NCBI GenBank assembly: GCA_903931945.1
Contig: CAIZEI010000091.1
Coordinates: forward strand, 62,001 to 126,000
Direction: 5' to 3'
Origin: an uncultured Hyphomicrobiales bacterium
GTDB taxonomy: Bacteria > Pseudomonadota > Alphaproteobacteria > Rhizobiales > Beijerinckiaceae
DNA length: 64,000 bases
The notes under the pieces are model-generated. The model made no database searches and was not told where the DNA came from. It was given only the letters and a program-made list of their open reading frames with translations. Positions 25,832-34,265 of this stretch are shown piece by piece. A program made the position numbers and the translations under genes. The first letter of the stretch is position 1. Every line of letters begins with the position of its first letter.

Positions 25832-26722
25832 TCAGCCGGCTGAGTATTCGGCGCGAATCCTCGCGACGTCGGATACTGTCGGCAACCCGGCTTCGTTCCC
25901 AAGATGTTGAATCTTGAAAGTCGCCGCGGCGCGCGCAAAGTCAAAGTGATCTTCCCAGCTTGCCTCGGGCCGAGCCAGGTACGACGCGACATAGGCTCCG
26001 TGAAAGACGTCGCCTGCGCCAGATGTATCTGTGACCAAAGTGGCTGGAACGCGAAGCGCGGGAAGCCTTCGCACCGTTCCTCCGCGATCATACCAAAGCA
26101 TGCCCTGCTCCCCCTGGGTCACGCCGCCAACCGCGCAACCTCGTGATTTCAGATAGTCCAGCATTCCGTTTGCATCCAGCTTCATTTGCTCACAAAGGCG
26201 GTCGGCGACGATCGCGACATCGATCAGCAGCAGCAATTCATGCGTGTTCGATCGCAGTCCCCCACCATCAAGCGATGTCACTATGCCGAGTTCGCGGCAT
26301 GCTTTCGCATAGTGAATGGCCGCATCCGGTTGGTGTCCATCGAGATGCAGCACACGACACTGCGTTAAATCAAGCATAGGAAATGGATCGCGATAGTCGT
26401 CGTCTCGCGCGCGCAAAATTGCGCGCCGTCCGGCATGAGGACGCACGAAAGACAGCGAGGTTCGATGGACGTTTCGAGCGTGCACAGGAATCTCATATTT
26501 AGCAGCCATCGCAAGGAACATGTGGCCAAGCCAATCGTCCGCCAGCGAGGTGAGAAGTTCGGGCCGCTGTCCAAGCTTCGCGCAGGCGAAGCACGCGGTC
26601 ACAGCGTTGCCACCGAATGACACAGCAAAATTATCGGCAACGGCCTTGTCGTCGCTTTCCGGTAGCGCATCCGCAAGCATTGTGACATCGATATAGGTAT
26701 GGCCGATGAAAAGCGCCTGCAT
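25832..26722 (-). CDS. PfkB family carbohydrate/nucleoside kinase
   Basis: This 296-residue kinase shows the first PfkB signature region (VSFGGNAVTACFACAKLG) and the C-terminal catalytic loop DTSGAGDVFHGAYVA, with GAGD holding the base aspartate and anion hole. The phosphoryl acceptor sugar cannot be predicted. The neighbours are a DHA2 pump (convergent) and a gene-poor stretch, so context does not help. Confidence 0.88.
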   Translation of the reverse strand: MQALFIGHTYIDVTMLADALPESDDKAVADNFAVSFGGNAVTACFACAKLGQRPELLTSLADDWLGHMFLAMAAKYEIPVHARNVHRTSLSFVRPHAGRRAILRARDDDYRDPFPMLDLTQCRVLHLDGHQPDAAIHYAKACRELGIVTSLDGGGLRSNTHELLLLIDVAIVADRLCEQMKLDANGMLDYLKSRGCAVGGVTQGEQGMLWYDRGGTVRRLPALRVPATLVTDTSGAGDVFHGAYVASYLARPEASWEDHFDFARAAATFKIQHLGNEAGLPTVSDVARIRAEYSAG

Positions 26723-27180
26723 TCGATATCCCGCCGGATTTGGACCGCGTTGCAGGAAATACCCGCACGCCCTGCGTCATCTTGTCTCCTCAATAGCATG
26801 GGCCTGAAACGCGCTTCGAAGCAAGCGATTCGAGCCGAAAACTTCAATGAAGACGCAGCATTCAATCAAGACCGCAACCAGCAAATGCTGTCTCTTTGCC
26901 GGCAGCACGCGATATGATCGGTTGAAGTCGCACACGATCCGAGCGGTCCTGACTTGAGCCTACCGGGCGTGTTGGAAAGAGCAGCGACGTTCTGCGACCT
27001 GACCCACTTCGGCGCAATCAAGCCTGGCTTGCGGACAGTTCCAGGATCTTTGATATTTCCGACGGTCGGCCTGGTCCGGATGGCTGCGCTACAAGCGAAA
27101 GCCCGCCACGCCAGACGGTCTGCCTTGAGGCGACCGGGCTGCCTCAGGATTTCGGGAGAACGGCGCTGTGTGCGATTGAT
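26723..27180. other. gene-poor stretch
   Basis: Between the kinase start and the glycine-zipper gene stop I see only short frames without good starts or a family likeness. The bases before 26780 should hold the kinase promoter. I recognise no repeat, RNA or element here. Confidence 0.5.
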
Positions 27181-27429
27181 TTAACGCACTGCGTGATATC
27201 GGCGGTGAAGATAATGCCGGTGAGGCAACCTTCCGGAAACGGCGTGCGTGACGCGCGGGCCCGCAACATATCCTGCCGTTCCACCGACAATCGCGCCAAC
27301 CGGGCCACCCACGATTGCGCCTGCTCCTGCGCCTATCACTCCATCGCGAATCCGCTCTTGCGCCTGCGAGGAATGTAACGACAACAAGCCTGCTGCCGCA
27401 ACGACCAAAATAGCGAAACTGTTTTTCAT
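27181..27429 (-). CDS. small glycine-zipper exported protein
   Basis: This 82-residue protein has a signal peptide (to about residue 23, SSQA). The glycine zipper RDGVIGAGAGAIVGGPVGAIVGGTAGYVAG is followed by a His/Arg-rich tail. Such zippers insert into or span the outer membrane, and proteins like this often respond to envelope stress. AAGGACG precedes ATG 27429. A copy of the GGTA/TTTCCG motif lies 68 bases upstream in the matching orientation. Confidence 0.82.
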   Translation of the reverse strand: MKNSFAILVVAAAGLLSLHSSQAQERIRDGVIGAGAGAIVGGPVGAIVGGTAGYVAGPRVTHAVSGRLPHRHYLHRRYHAVR

Positions 27430-27477
27430 CTGACGTCCTTCATGTAAAGCGCATCGATAATGGAACCCAACGCTGGT

Positions 27478-27498
27478 CGATAGAATCGGAAATTACCC
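27478..27498 (-). promoter_or_regulatory. GGTA-TTTCCG motif, copy L1
   Basis: Read on the minus strand this is GGGTAATTTCCG followed by ATTCTATCG. It faces the glycine-zipper gene, with the first G of GGTA 68 bases from that ATG. It forms an outward-facing pair with the copy at 27569. Matching copies occur at 30.9-31.1 and 36.0 kb. Confidence 0.6.
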
Positions 27499-27568
27499 AG
27501 AGTCGGGTTTTGTCACTCGAAGCCAGAAGAAGTCGCCGGCTGCGCAATCATGCCAACGCGGCGGCTAT

Positions 27569-27589
27569 AGGTATTATCCGACTCTATTC
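27569..27589 (+). promoter_or_regulatory. GGTA-TTTCCG motif, copy R1
   Basis: AGGTATTATCCG is followed by ACTCTATTC. The first G of GGTA (27570) is exactly 79 bases upstream of ATG 27649. The copies before the tiny protein at 31125 and before sodB at 36129 share the same spacing. Confidence 0.6.
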
Positions 27590-27648
27590 ATCAATCCGGG
27601 AGGGGATACCGTGCCTTTCGCCTTTGCTGCGAAGGAGGGCTGTTCGTC

Positions 27649-27837
27649 ATGCGTGTACTCATTCTGGTGATCGCGATTGTCTATCTTGTCGGCGTCGGCG
27701 TCGCGCTGTCGCCGGCCATAAAGGACAAGTGGAATAGCGCGTCGGCGTCCGAACTTGCAGCGAGTGTCGCGCAAGCCCTGCCCAACGCTGTGGCGTGGCC
27801 GGCAAGGGCCTTCCACAGCGCGCCGGATCAGGGTTGA
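27649..27837 (+). CDS. small single-helix membrane protein
   Basis: This 62-residue protein starts at ATG 27649 behind an AAGGAGG site. One N-terminal membrane helix (VLILVIAIVYLVGVGVALSP) is followed by a short amphipathic Ala-rich segment. No family is known to me. The upstream GGTA-TTTCCG motif suggests shared control with sodB. Confidence 0.7.
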   Translation: MRVLILVIAIVYLVGVGVALSPAIKDKWNSASASELAASVAQALPNAVAWPARAFHSAPDQG

Positions 27838-28151
27838 TTGCATTTGCGGGATTCGCAAACGTCGGGCGCCCGGAGATCATTTTTTGAAGCGGCGACCGAC
27901 ATGTCTGGCGCTACGTCGTACCGCAGTGCTTGGTTATGCGCAGGGCGGATTTGCTCGCGCGATGAATTTTATATCGGCTCAAACTGTGTCGATGCATGGC
28001 CGTTCAGCGGGGCGCGAGCGACGTGGCTCGATCATTACGCTTGAATCATTGAGTATTTCCCGAAGGTTCCCGACATGATTGCGTCCCGATACACTCCCAT
28101 TTGGCTTACGTCATGGACCGACTGCAAGCGCCGGGTTGAGGTTGCTGAGGG
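27838..28151. other. intergenic stretch with hairpin after the 62-residue gene
   Basis: Just after the stop, TTTGCG and CGCAAA form a short stem (27844-27859). The ten-base palindrome CGGGCGCCCG (27863-27872) and a run of six T about ten bases later follow, so this could be an imperfect terminator. A 48-residue frame from 27901 (MSGATSYRSAWLCAGRIC...) is possible but has no clear ribosome site. I do not call it. Confidence 0.35.
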
Positions 28152-28406
28152 ATGCAAGTCATGATCATGGACGTCTTTATCAACGATACGAACGCCGCTC
28201 CGTACGGATTGCCCGCCTCCTCCACTGTCGCGGATGCCGGGCAGAACCCTTTCTTCAATATGTTGAGCCGACAGCTCAAACTTGCAGCGAACATTTTGCA
28301 GCTTGGCCTTCGTGCTTGCCGCGCCGCTCGCGGCGGGGCGCGCAATATCCTGCGCAACGTATCCACCATGAGACGCGCGCCCGGCGCGCGATTGGAGTCG
28401 CCATGA
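28152..28406 (+). CDS. small hypothetical protein, translationally coupled to the next gene
   Basis: The protein has up to 84 residues. The start could be ATG 28152, 28161 or 28167. It ends in an ATGA overlap with the gene at 28403. It has a central amphipathic segment (FFNMLSRQLKLAANILQLGLRACRAARGGARNIL) and no known family. The overlap junction and fairly GC-rich third positions are the main support. Confidence 0.45.
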   Translation: MQVMIMDVFINDTNAAPYGLPASSTVADAGQNPFFNMLSRQLKLAANILQLGLRACRAARGGARNILRNVSTMRRAPGARLESP

Positions 28407-28699
28407 ATCTGGTACATTACGAGCTCGTTGCAATTCGGGCGTATGACAGGGATGGCGAAGGTTATGTCGCAAGAGATGAGATGTATCTCAAACCTAATGG
28501 AGACTATGTTCTGCGGCATTCGTCGAATGACGTGAACGGACCCGAGCAATTCAGAACGCTGAATAAAACATCGGCGGAAAACTGGTTGCACGCCGCGCGG
28601 GCGCAAATCGTTTGGCGCACGGGTGATCGCAGTGCGCAAGTTATTCCCTTTCCTTCGGCTTCAAAACGATCATTCGCATCCCGTTCGATTGTTCATTGA
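28403..28699 (+). CDS. small hypothetical protein
   Basis: This 98-residue protein has GGAG before ATG 28403 and overlaps the preceding frame by four bases. The sequence is polar (YELVAIRAYDRDGEGYVARDEMYLKPNGDYVLRH, then ENWLHAARAQIVWRTG) without signal or membrane helix, so it is cytoplasmic. I do not recognise a family. Confidence 0.6.
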   Translation: MNLVHYELVAIRAYDRDGEGYVARDEMYLKPNGDYVLRHSSNDVNGPEQFRTLNKTSAENWLHAARAQIVWRTGDRSAQVIPFPSASKRSFASRSIVH

Positions 28700-28775
28700 T
28701 TAAACGCGCCGCTTGATCCTCGCCGGTCGAGCCGTCAGGCGTTTGTCACATCTCTCGATGCAACTGGAGACTTTT

Positions 28776-29033
28776 ATGGCTTGGCATGTCCGTTACGTCG
28801 ATCGCGCGCTGAAGCATGAACTGCTTTCGCAGGAATTTGATACACGCGCCGGCGCACTTGAAAGCGCGTGGAGCCTGGCGCAGGCGGATAAGGATATAAC
28901 CGCGATTGAAGGGCCAGACGAGGAATTGGTGAGCATAGAGGAGATTAGTGATTGGTTTGATGCGCGCGCATCGCGCCGCGACGCCGATCTCATCATCCCC
29001 GCCAATCAATTGAATGCGTCAAACGATGAATGA
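28776..29033 (+). CDS. small acidic hypothetical protein
   Basis: This 85-residue protein starts at ATG 28776, five bases after GGAGA. An in-frame ATG at 28758 lacks such a site. It begins MAWHVRYVDRALKHELLSQEFDTR and has ALESAWSLAQADKDITAIEGPDEE in the middle. It is soluble, and I do not know a family. The next small frame begins in its stop codon (ATGA). Confidence 0.6.
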   Translation: MAWHVRYVDRALKHELLSQEFDTRAGALESAWSLAQADKDITAIEGPDEELVSIEEISDWFDARASRRDADLIIPANQLNASNDE

Positions 29034-29215
29034 AAACAGCGACCCGCCGAGCAAAAGGCGGCCGCAAAGCGAACCCTGCGTTGCAACTGTTATTTGGTCT
29101 CAACCACCCGGACGCAAAAGCAGCTCCAGCGTCCCGGTGTTCGGGCGCAACGGCGCACATGCAGGATGGCGCTGCGGATCGCGATGTCTCACGGCTCCGC
29201 GCCGCCCGGATGTGA
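29030..29215 (+). CDS. possible small basic protein
   Basis: A 61-residue frame starts inside the previous stop by an ATGA overlap and begins MKTATRRAKGGRKANPALQLLFGLNHPDAKA. It ends seven bases before the convergent gene's stop. Overlap coupling is the only real support. The composition after residue 35 looks random. Confidence 0.3.
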   Translation: MKTATRRAKGGRKANPALQLLFGLNHPDAKAAPASRCSGATAHMQDGAADRDVSRLRAARM

Positions 29216-29222
29216 GGCGCGC

Positions 29223-29861
29223 TCAGCGACCAGCGGGCCGCTCGCCGCCGCCTTCGCCGCCGCGACCGGGTCCGCCAGCGCCGCCGCCTGCATTGGGACT
29301 CTGGCCACCCTGAGGGCCGGCCGGGCGTTCACCGCCGGATGAGCCCGCCTTTGGGCCGCGATCAGGTTGTCCTCCCGCCGGTCGACCGGCTTCGCCTCGC
29401 CCGATACCGGGCGCGCCACCGCCACCGGGCGCTGGCCGTCTTGCGCCCGGCGCGACGGCGGCAGGTCCCGGGTTACGCGCTCCCGCGCGCGGGGGACGCT
29501 GTCCGTTGCCACTCATGGGAATCGCTGGCGCAAATCCCGGCTGCCGGCCCTGCTGCGGCGGCGCCATGACGCGGTCGCGATTGCCCGACGACCTCCAGCC
29601 TTGCCAGCCCTCGCCGCCGCCCCAGCCGAAGCCGCGTCGGGACGCATATCCGCAGCGATACCAGCCGGGGCCCCTCCATCCGATGAGATACCAACAATAG
29701 CGCCTGCCCCCGTAAACATACTGGGCGTTTTCGATATCGTTTGAGGTCGTGGCGCCCAGGAAACCGCTGACCATTGGCGCAGCCACAGCGCGTTGGGCAA
29801 GGAGGTCCGCTCCAGCCGCAAGAGAAATGACAGCTGCTGACGCCAGTATGAGCGTTTTCAT
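29223..29861 (-). CDS. exported Gly/Pro/Arg-rich low-complexity protein
   Basis: The 212-residue protein starts at ATG 29861 behind GGAGAAG. After a signal peptide (to about residue 28, AVAA) there is a short folded-looking part (SNDIENAQYVYGGRRYCWYLIGWRGPGWYRCGYASRRGFGWGGG). The rest is a long disordered tail rich in Gly, Pro, Ala and Arg. Similar YCWY/GWRGPGWY secreted proteins are frequent in Hyphomicrobiales and remain uncharacterised. A longer frame upstream of the ATG crosses the ferritin-like gene antisense and was not used. Confidence 0.75.
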   Translation of the reverse strand: MKTLILASAAVISLAAGADLLAQRAVAAPMVSGFLGATTSNDIENAQYVYGGRRYCWYLIGWRGPGWYRCGYASRRGFGWGGGEGWQGWRSSGNRDRVMAPPQQGRQPGFAPAIPMSGNGQRPPRAGARNPGPAAVAPGARRPAPGGGGAPGIGRGEAGRPAGGQPDRGPKAGSSGGERPAGPQGGQSPNAGGGAGGPGRGGEGGGERPAGR

Positions 29862-29974
29862 GATGCTTCTCCGTTTGAATTCGGCCATCCGGAGATGACC
29901 CGATTTGTTTGCGTTCAACAGAATTGGCGCCGCCGGCATATTTGGCGGTGAGGGCAGGCATGCGGAAAGCGCGC

Positions 29975-30550
29975 CTAGCGCTTTGCCGGCGCCTGCATGG
30001 CCAGAAGATCCTGCATATCGCTCGCGTGTTCTTCCTCGACGGCGAGAATCGACTCGATCATCACGCGCGTGGTCGGATCGTTGTCGCCAAAGAAGCGAAT
30101 CAATTCCCGGTAGTGATCGACAGCAATTCGCTCGGCGATCAGATTTTCGCGGATCATTGCGGTGAGATCGGCGCCGGTCGCATATTCGGACGCCGACCGG
30201 CTGGCGAGGCCGTTGGGGTCGAAATTTGGCTGACCGCCGAGTTGATTGATGCGTTCGGCGACCGCCATCGCATGTTCCTGTTCTTCGGTGGCATGCTGCG
30301 CGAACTCCGATTTGACGCTTTCGCTGGCGAGGCCAGTGGCGGCGATGGAGTGCTGCGTATATCGCAGAACGCATACCAGTTCCGTCGCCAGAACGGTCTG
30401 AAGAATGTCAATGGTCCGGGCTACATCGCCAACATAGGTCTTGCTCACAACACCCTGTTCAATATGCATGCGCGCGCGCGCGCGCAGGGTCTTGACGTCG
30501 CTCAGGAAAGGTTCGGACGCTTCAGTTTTCACGATTGACGGGTTGTTCAT
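29975..30550 (-). CDS. ferritin-like diiron protein (bacterioferritin/Dps-related)
   Basis: This 191-residue four-helix protein has a likely diiron set. Helix 1 holds the Glu in LQTVLATELVCVLRY, helix 2 has HATEEQEHAMAVAERI, helix 3 has NLIAERIAVDHYREL, and helix 4 has AVEEEHASDMQDL. This is the two ExxH pattern of ferritin-like proteins. It is probably involved in iron storage or oxidative protection in the cytoplasm. It is divergent from nothing nearby. Its 3' neighbour on the same strand is the low-complexity exported protein. Confidence 0.85.
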   Translation of the reverse strand: MNNPSIVKTEASEPFLSDVKTLRARARMHIEQGVVSKTYVGDVARTIDILQTVLATELVCVLRYTQHSIAATGLASESVKSEFAQHATEEQEHAMAVAERINQLGGQPNFDPNGLASRSASEYATGADLTAMIRENLIAERIAVDHYRELIRFFGDNDPTTRVMIESILAVEEEHASDMQDLLAMQAPAKR

Positions 30551-30592
30551 GACGGCTCCTGCTTTGCCTGAGATACGACGGAATTCATTCGC

Positions 30593-30835
30593 CTAAACGG
30601 CGGACCGCCGGTGTTGTCGATTGCGATTGGCTACCCGAACCGGGAGCGCGGCCAGTGGCGCAGGTCTCCAGAACAGGGGCCCCAACACGATGACGCTCAT
30701 CCCCAGGAAAAACGGCCACAATTGCATGGCGGATGATGACAAGATCGGCTTTGAAACACCCATGATTTCGGCGCCAGAATGGACCGCCTGGAGCAGGATG
30801 GAGGCGAGAACGACAATTTGAATCCGGACTGCCAT
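30593..30835 (-). CDS. small two-helix membrane protein
   Basis: This 80-residue protein starts at ATG 30835 after GAGGAG. Two hydrophobic stretches (IQIVVLASILLQAVHSGAEI and LWPFFLGMSVIVLGPLFW) are joined by a short loop, with a basic tail. No family is recognised. A longer frame from 30931 is possible. A leftward GGTA-TTTCCG motif lies 139 bases upstream. Confidence 0.6.
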   Translation of the reverse strand: MAVRIQIVVLASILLQAVHSGAEIMGVSKPILSSSAMQLWPFFLGMSVIVLGPLFWRPAPLAALPVRVANRNRQHRRSAV

Positions 30836-30954
30836 CAGGTCGCTCCTCGGTATCATGCGCTTCAATCGAGAAGTGCATTCATCTCGACATTGCGTTGGCG
30901 CGCTCGTTGCAGCGTCGGCCAACAAATGCAAATTAGTCAGGATCGCTCACGTTC

Positions 30955-30975
30955 CGCCAGACTCGGAAACTACCC
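30955..30975 (-). promoter_or_regulatory. GGTA-TTTCCG motif, copy L2
   Basis: Read on the minus strand this is GGGTAGTTTCCG followed by AGTCTGGCG. It points toward the two-helix protein gene and pairs with the rightward copy at 31045. The distance between the paired GG positions is 72 bases, against 73 in the 27.5 kb pair. Confidence 0.55.
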
Positions 30976-31044
30976 ACCAGATAATCATCGCAGCGCGCAG
31001 CGGATGTCGCTTTGTTTGCGCTGGCGGCGCGGCACCCGGCAGGT

Positions 31045-31065
31045 AGGTATTTTCCGGGGCTATCG
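31045..31065 (+). promoter_or_regulatory. GGTA-TTTCCG motif, copy R2
   Basis: AGGTATTTTCCG is followed by GGGCTATCG. The first G of GGTA (31046) is exactly 79 bases before ATG 31125, matching the other two rightward copies. Confidence 0.6.
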
Positions 31066-31124
31066 TCAGGCGTTCGCAGCGTTACACATGCGGTCAGTGC
31101 TTTTTGAGCGACGAGGAACCAGTT

Positions 31125-31202
31125 ATGGGACGAGGAATATTGCTTTGGTTTCTTGGAGTGCCTATCCCGGTCATCATCCTCATCGCGCTTCTTTATCGAT
31201 AG
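31125..31202 (+). CDS. 25-residue membrane peptide
   Basis: The frame encodes MGRGILLWFLGVPIPVIIL and then IALLYR. It is a single hydrophobic helix with a proline kink and basic ends, preceded by GAGGA. Tiny proteins of almost this sequence (MGRGILLWLLGVPIP...) recur across Hyphomicrobiales, from my recollection of the group. The function is unknown. The gene at 31214 follows after 11 bases. Confidence 0.75.
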   Translation: MGRGILLWFLGVPIPVIILIALLYR

Positions 31203-31213
31203 GGACAACGACT

Positions 31214-32125
31214 ATGACGATGCTGGAAATCACAACCCTGTCCGAAGGCGAATTGCACGAAAGCAGCGCATCTGCCGAGAGTCCGGTTTCCTGGAGCGCT
31301 GTTGTTGCGGGCGCGATCGTCGCGGTTGCGTCCTCGCTGGTGTTATTGCTCCTCGGCTCCGGGCTTGGGCTTTCAATGGTTTCGCCATGGTTGTTCAATG
31401 GCGTCAGCGCAGCGACCTTCGCAGTTTCGACGTCCATCTGGCTTATTGTGATCCAGTGGCTTTCCTCAGCGTTAGGTGGCTATCTGACGGGACGGCTCCG
31501 GACAAAATGGGCCGGCTTTCATCCCGATGAAGTATTCTTCCTGGATACGGCTCACGGTCTGCTCGCGTGGGCGCTCGCCACGATTATAGTGGCGGGCGTT
31601 TTGAGTTCCGCCGCAACCACGATTGCCAAAGGCGGCGCTGGCGCCGCCATTGCCTCGTCCGGGATGAATGCAGAAACTGCGGCTCAGACAAGTCCCGCCT
31701 TTGCGACCGGAAAATCCAACCAGTCGATCGGCTATTATGTCGATCTGATGTTCCGTCCCGCAGGAGATCAAGCTTTGGCATCCAATGTTCCGGCTGCCGG
31801 CCAGATCGGGGCAGGCTCCCGGGCCGAAGTCACGCGGATCCTGATGATGACGCCCAATAACGAGCCGATATCCGCCGCCGACAGGAGTTACCTGGCGCAA
31901 CTTGTCGCTGCCCGAACGGGACAGCCGTCAATCGACGCGCAACAACGCGTCGCCAGCGTGATTGGCAAAATGGACCAGGCGCGTGAAAAAGACAAAGAAG
32001 TCCTGGAGAAAGCCAGGAAGGCTGGAATCACGACATCGCTTCTCACCGTTCTGGCGTTGATTGTGGGAGCTTTCATTTCAAGCGCTGCGGCCGCCTTTGG
32101 CGGCCACGTTCGCAGTGAAACCTGA
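31214..32125 (+). CDS. uncharacterised membrane protein with three or four helices
   Basis: The 303-residue protein starts at ATG 31214, with AGGGA upstream. A longer in-frame extension to 30779 runs back through the regulatory motif and the tiny gene and is rejected. Helices lie near residues 27-55, 66-90, 110-135 and 275-298, with a soluble middle containing SNQSIGYYVDLMFRP and a coiled segment AREKDKEVLEKARKAG. PVSWSAVVAGAIVAVASSLVLLLLGSGLGLS near the start is typical of a conserved rhizobial membrane family of unknown role. Confidence 0.75.
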   Translation: MTMLEITTLSEGELHESSASAESPVSWSAVVAGAIVAVASSLVLLLLGSGLGLSMVSPWLFNGVSAATFAVSTSIWLIVIQWLSSALGGYLTGRLRTKWAGFHPDEVFFLDTAHGLLAWALATIIVAGVLSSAATTIAKGGAGAAIASSGMNAETAAQTSPAFATGKSNQSIGYYVDLMFRPAGDQALASNVPAAGQIGAGSRAEVTRILMMTPNNEPISAADRSYLAQLVAARTGQPSIDAQQRVASVIGKMDQAREKDKEVLEKARKAGITTSLLTVLALIVGAFISSAAAAFGGHVRSET

Positions 32126-32166
32126 CGGGGCCCATTCCCCTGAATGGAACAGACGGACGATCGTTC

Positions 32167-32682
32167 ATGAATGATGAGGCCAGTGAAATGGCGCGAACAA
32201 GTCAAATCTCGCACGTTTGGGGAATGATCGACAGGGTTGAAGTCGGCATGTTGACCACGCGATTTTCTGGTGGCCTGCGCGCGCGACCGCTGCAAGCGCG
32301 TACGGACCGCGACGCTGGCGTCATATGGTTCCTGACGGATGAGCGCAGCGACAAGGACTCTGAAATTCATTTGCAGGAAGACGTCGGGCTTGTTTTCGTG
32401 GATGGCGCGAGCCGCGCCTGGTTGTCGATCACAGCCCGCGCCAGCATAACGCGCGACCCGGTCAGGGCAAAAATGATATGGAAGCTGACCGACGACATGT
32501 GGTGGCCCGGCGGGGCCGATGACCCGAATGTGCGCGTGCTTCGCATCCTCCCCGTCACAGCTGAATTATGGAACGGTCCTTCAGGCGCTTTCAGCACGGC
32601 CTTCGAATTCGTCAAGGCAAAACTGACCGGAGAAAAACCATCCCTTGGCGAAAACTGTAAGGCGACCGTTCCGATGCGCTGA
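32167..32682 (+). CDS. pyridoxamine 5'-phosphate oxidase-fold protein (general stress protein 26-like)
   Basis: This 171-residue split-barrel protein shows VGMLTTRFSGGLRARPLQARTDRDAGVIWFLTDERSDK, WLSITARASITRDPVRAKMIW and WWPGGADDPNVRVLRILP. This is the layout of the COG3871 general stress proteins, which bind FMN or related flavins. It sits downstream of the membrane-protein genes on the same strand, fitting a stress-response region. Confidence 0.83.
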   Translation: MNDEASEMARTSQISHVWGMIDRVEVGMLTTRFSGGLRARPLQARTDRDAGVIWFLTDERSDKDSEIHLQEDVGLVFVDGASRAWLSITARASITRDPVRAKMIWKLTDDMWWPGGADDPNVRVLRILPVTAELWNGPSGAFSTAFEFVKAKLTGEKPSLGENCKATVPMR

Positions 32683-32702
32683 TGCGTCGTTTATTTTTGT
32701 TC

Positions 32703-34265
32703 TTATATCACGGCGGCGTTTGGAGGGGCCAGAGAGTTTCTGGCGAAGGGCGCACAAAAGAGTGCGATGACGGTCAATAAGGCGATCAATGCCCAGGCCT
32801 CGTTGATCGATTGCGTCAGCGCTGCTTTTTCAACCAGCGGACGCAAAGTCGCCAGTGCGGCGTCGTCAAACGGACCCGGCGCTCGCGCGTTGAGAAGATC
32901 GAGCGGAACGCCGACAAATTTTGCGACATCGGCATCGACCGCTTGCAGGCGTGCGATGATCGCCTCGCTATGAGCTGCCGCGCGGCTATAGATAACAGTG
33001 TCGATCAATGCGAGGCCGATTGCGCCGCCCAGATTGCGCATCAGATTGAACAGACCGCTGGCGTCGGGCACGCGAACCAGACTCAACTGGCCCAGCGCGA
33101 GACGCGTCGGCGGCAACAGGCAAAACATGATCGCAAAACCGCGGATCGCTTGCGGCCAGAACATGCCTTCGAAATCCGTTTCTGGCGTCTGGAACGCACT
33201 GAGACCAAGCCCAAGCGCGAACAGAGCGAACCCCGCTACCGTCAGCCAGCGAGCGTCGACGCGCCGCTCAAGGCCAACCGCAATCGGGGCGATCAGCAAT
33301 TGTGCGACCCCCGTCACCAGCATGATTTTCCCAATTTCCAGTGAATTCTTGCCCCTGACAAACGCAAGAAATACGGGCATGAGATAGACGGAGCCAAACA
33401 GGCCAATGCCCAGCACGAAGCTGAGAATGCAGCCGATTGTGAAGTTGCGATCGGCAAAAGTGCTCAAGTTGACAATCGGATGCCGTGCGCCAAGCGTTCG
33501 CTGGATGAAGCCGGCCCCGCTGGCGAGGCTCGTCACAACCAGACCGAGCACAAGGCTGCTGGACCAGCCGCGATCTGGCGCTTGCTTCAGCGCCAGTTCG
33601 AGCGCGCCAAGCGCCAGCGCCATCATGGCCAATGACAGAATGTCGAGCGTCCGGCTTTCATGCAGGCGCATGGGGGTCTTTGGCAGGAACACCCCAGCAA
33701 AGGCCGCCGAAAGAATTCCGGGCGCAATGTTGATCAGGAAGAGCCAATGCCATGAATAGATGTCAGTGACCCAGCCGCCGACGACGGGTCCCAAAGTCGG
33801 CGCCAACACCGCCAGCACCCCGGCCAGTGTCGTGGCTATCGTCTGTTGGCGGGCGGGGAAGAGCAGGAAAACAGCAGCAAACACCGCCGGAATCAAGACG
33901 CCGCCGGAAAGCCCCTGCAACACTCGCCAGGAAATCAGAACCGTGAAACTTTCACTGACGGCGCAGCCGAACGACGCCAAAGTGAAAATTGATATTGCGA
34001 TGACAAATAGCCAGCGCATACTGAGCAGTCTTGTCAGAAACCCGGTCAGCGGAATCGCGATCACTTCGGCGATCAGATAGGCCGTCTGCACCCAGCTCAT
34101 ACGATCCGGCGGTATGTCGAGCGCGGTCTGAATGGTCGGCAGCGACGTCGCAACGACCTGCACGTCGAGAATGGCCATGAACATGCCGACGCACATCGTC
34201 GCAAAGCCGACCCATGTGCCGACAACGGTTTGCTCCGCCAGATATGGATCATTGTCTTGCGGCAT
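32703..34265 (-). CDS. MFS exporter, DHA2 (EmrB-like), last gene of the type III PKS operon
   Basis: This 520-residue protein is predicted to have 14 helices, with MAILDVQVVATSLPTIQTAL in helix 1, GFLTRLLSMRWLFV after helix 2 and APTLGPVVGGWVTD in helix 5. Its start overlaps the end of the methyltransferase gene by 17 bases, and that gene overlaps the polyketide synthase by four. The three are surely one operon. The pump is therefore a good candidate to export the methylated polyketide or a precursor. Confidence 0.9.
   Translation of the reverse strand: MPQDNDPYLAEQTVVGTWVGFATMCVGMFMAILDVQVVATSLPTIQTALDIPPDRMSWVQTAYLIAEVIAIPLTGFLTRLLSMRWLFVIAISIFTLASFGCAVSESFTVLISWRVLQGLSGGVLIPAVFAAVFLLFPARQQTIATTLAGVLAVLAPTLGPVVGGWVTDIYSWHWLFLINIAPGILSAAFAGVFLPKTPMRLHESRTLDILSLAMMALALGALELALKQAPDRGWSSSLVLGLVVTSLASGAGFIQRTLGARHPIVNLSTFADRNFTIGCILSFVLGIGLFGSVYLMPVFLAFVRGKNSLEIGKIMLVTGVAQLLIAPIAVGLERRVDARWLTVAGFALFALGLGLSAFQTPETDFEGMFWPQAIRGFAIMFCLLPPTRLALGQLSLVRVPDASGLFNLMRNLGGAIGLALIDTVIYSRAAAHSEAIIARLQAVDADVAKFVGVPLDLLNARAPGPFDDAALATLRPLVEKAALTQSINEAWALIALLTVIALFCAPFARNSLAPPNAAVI

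Noticed and set aside
27901-28044. 48-codon frame MSGATSYRSAWLCAGRIC...
   Set aside because: It looks faintly protein-like but has no ribosome site and no partner or conserved context that I can see.
30779-31213. Longer N-terminus for the membrane protein at 31214
   Set aside because: The extension passes through the GGTA-TTTCCG motif and the 25-residue gene and lacks protein-like composition. ATG 31214 has its own ribosome site.
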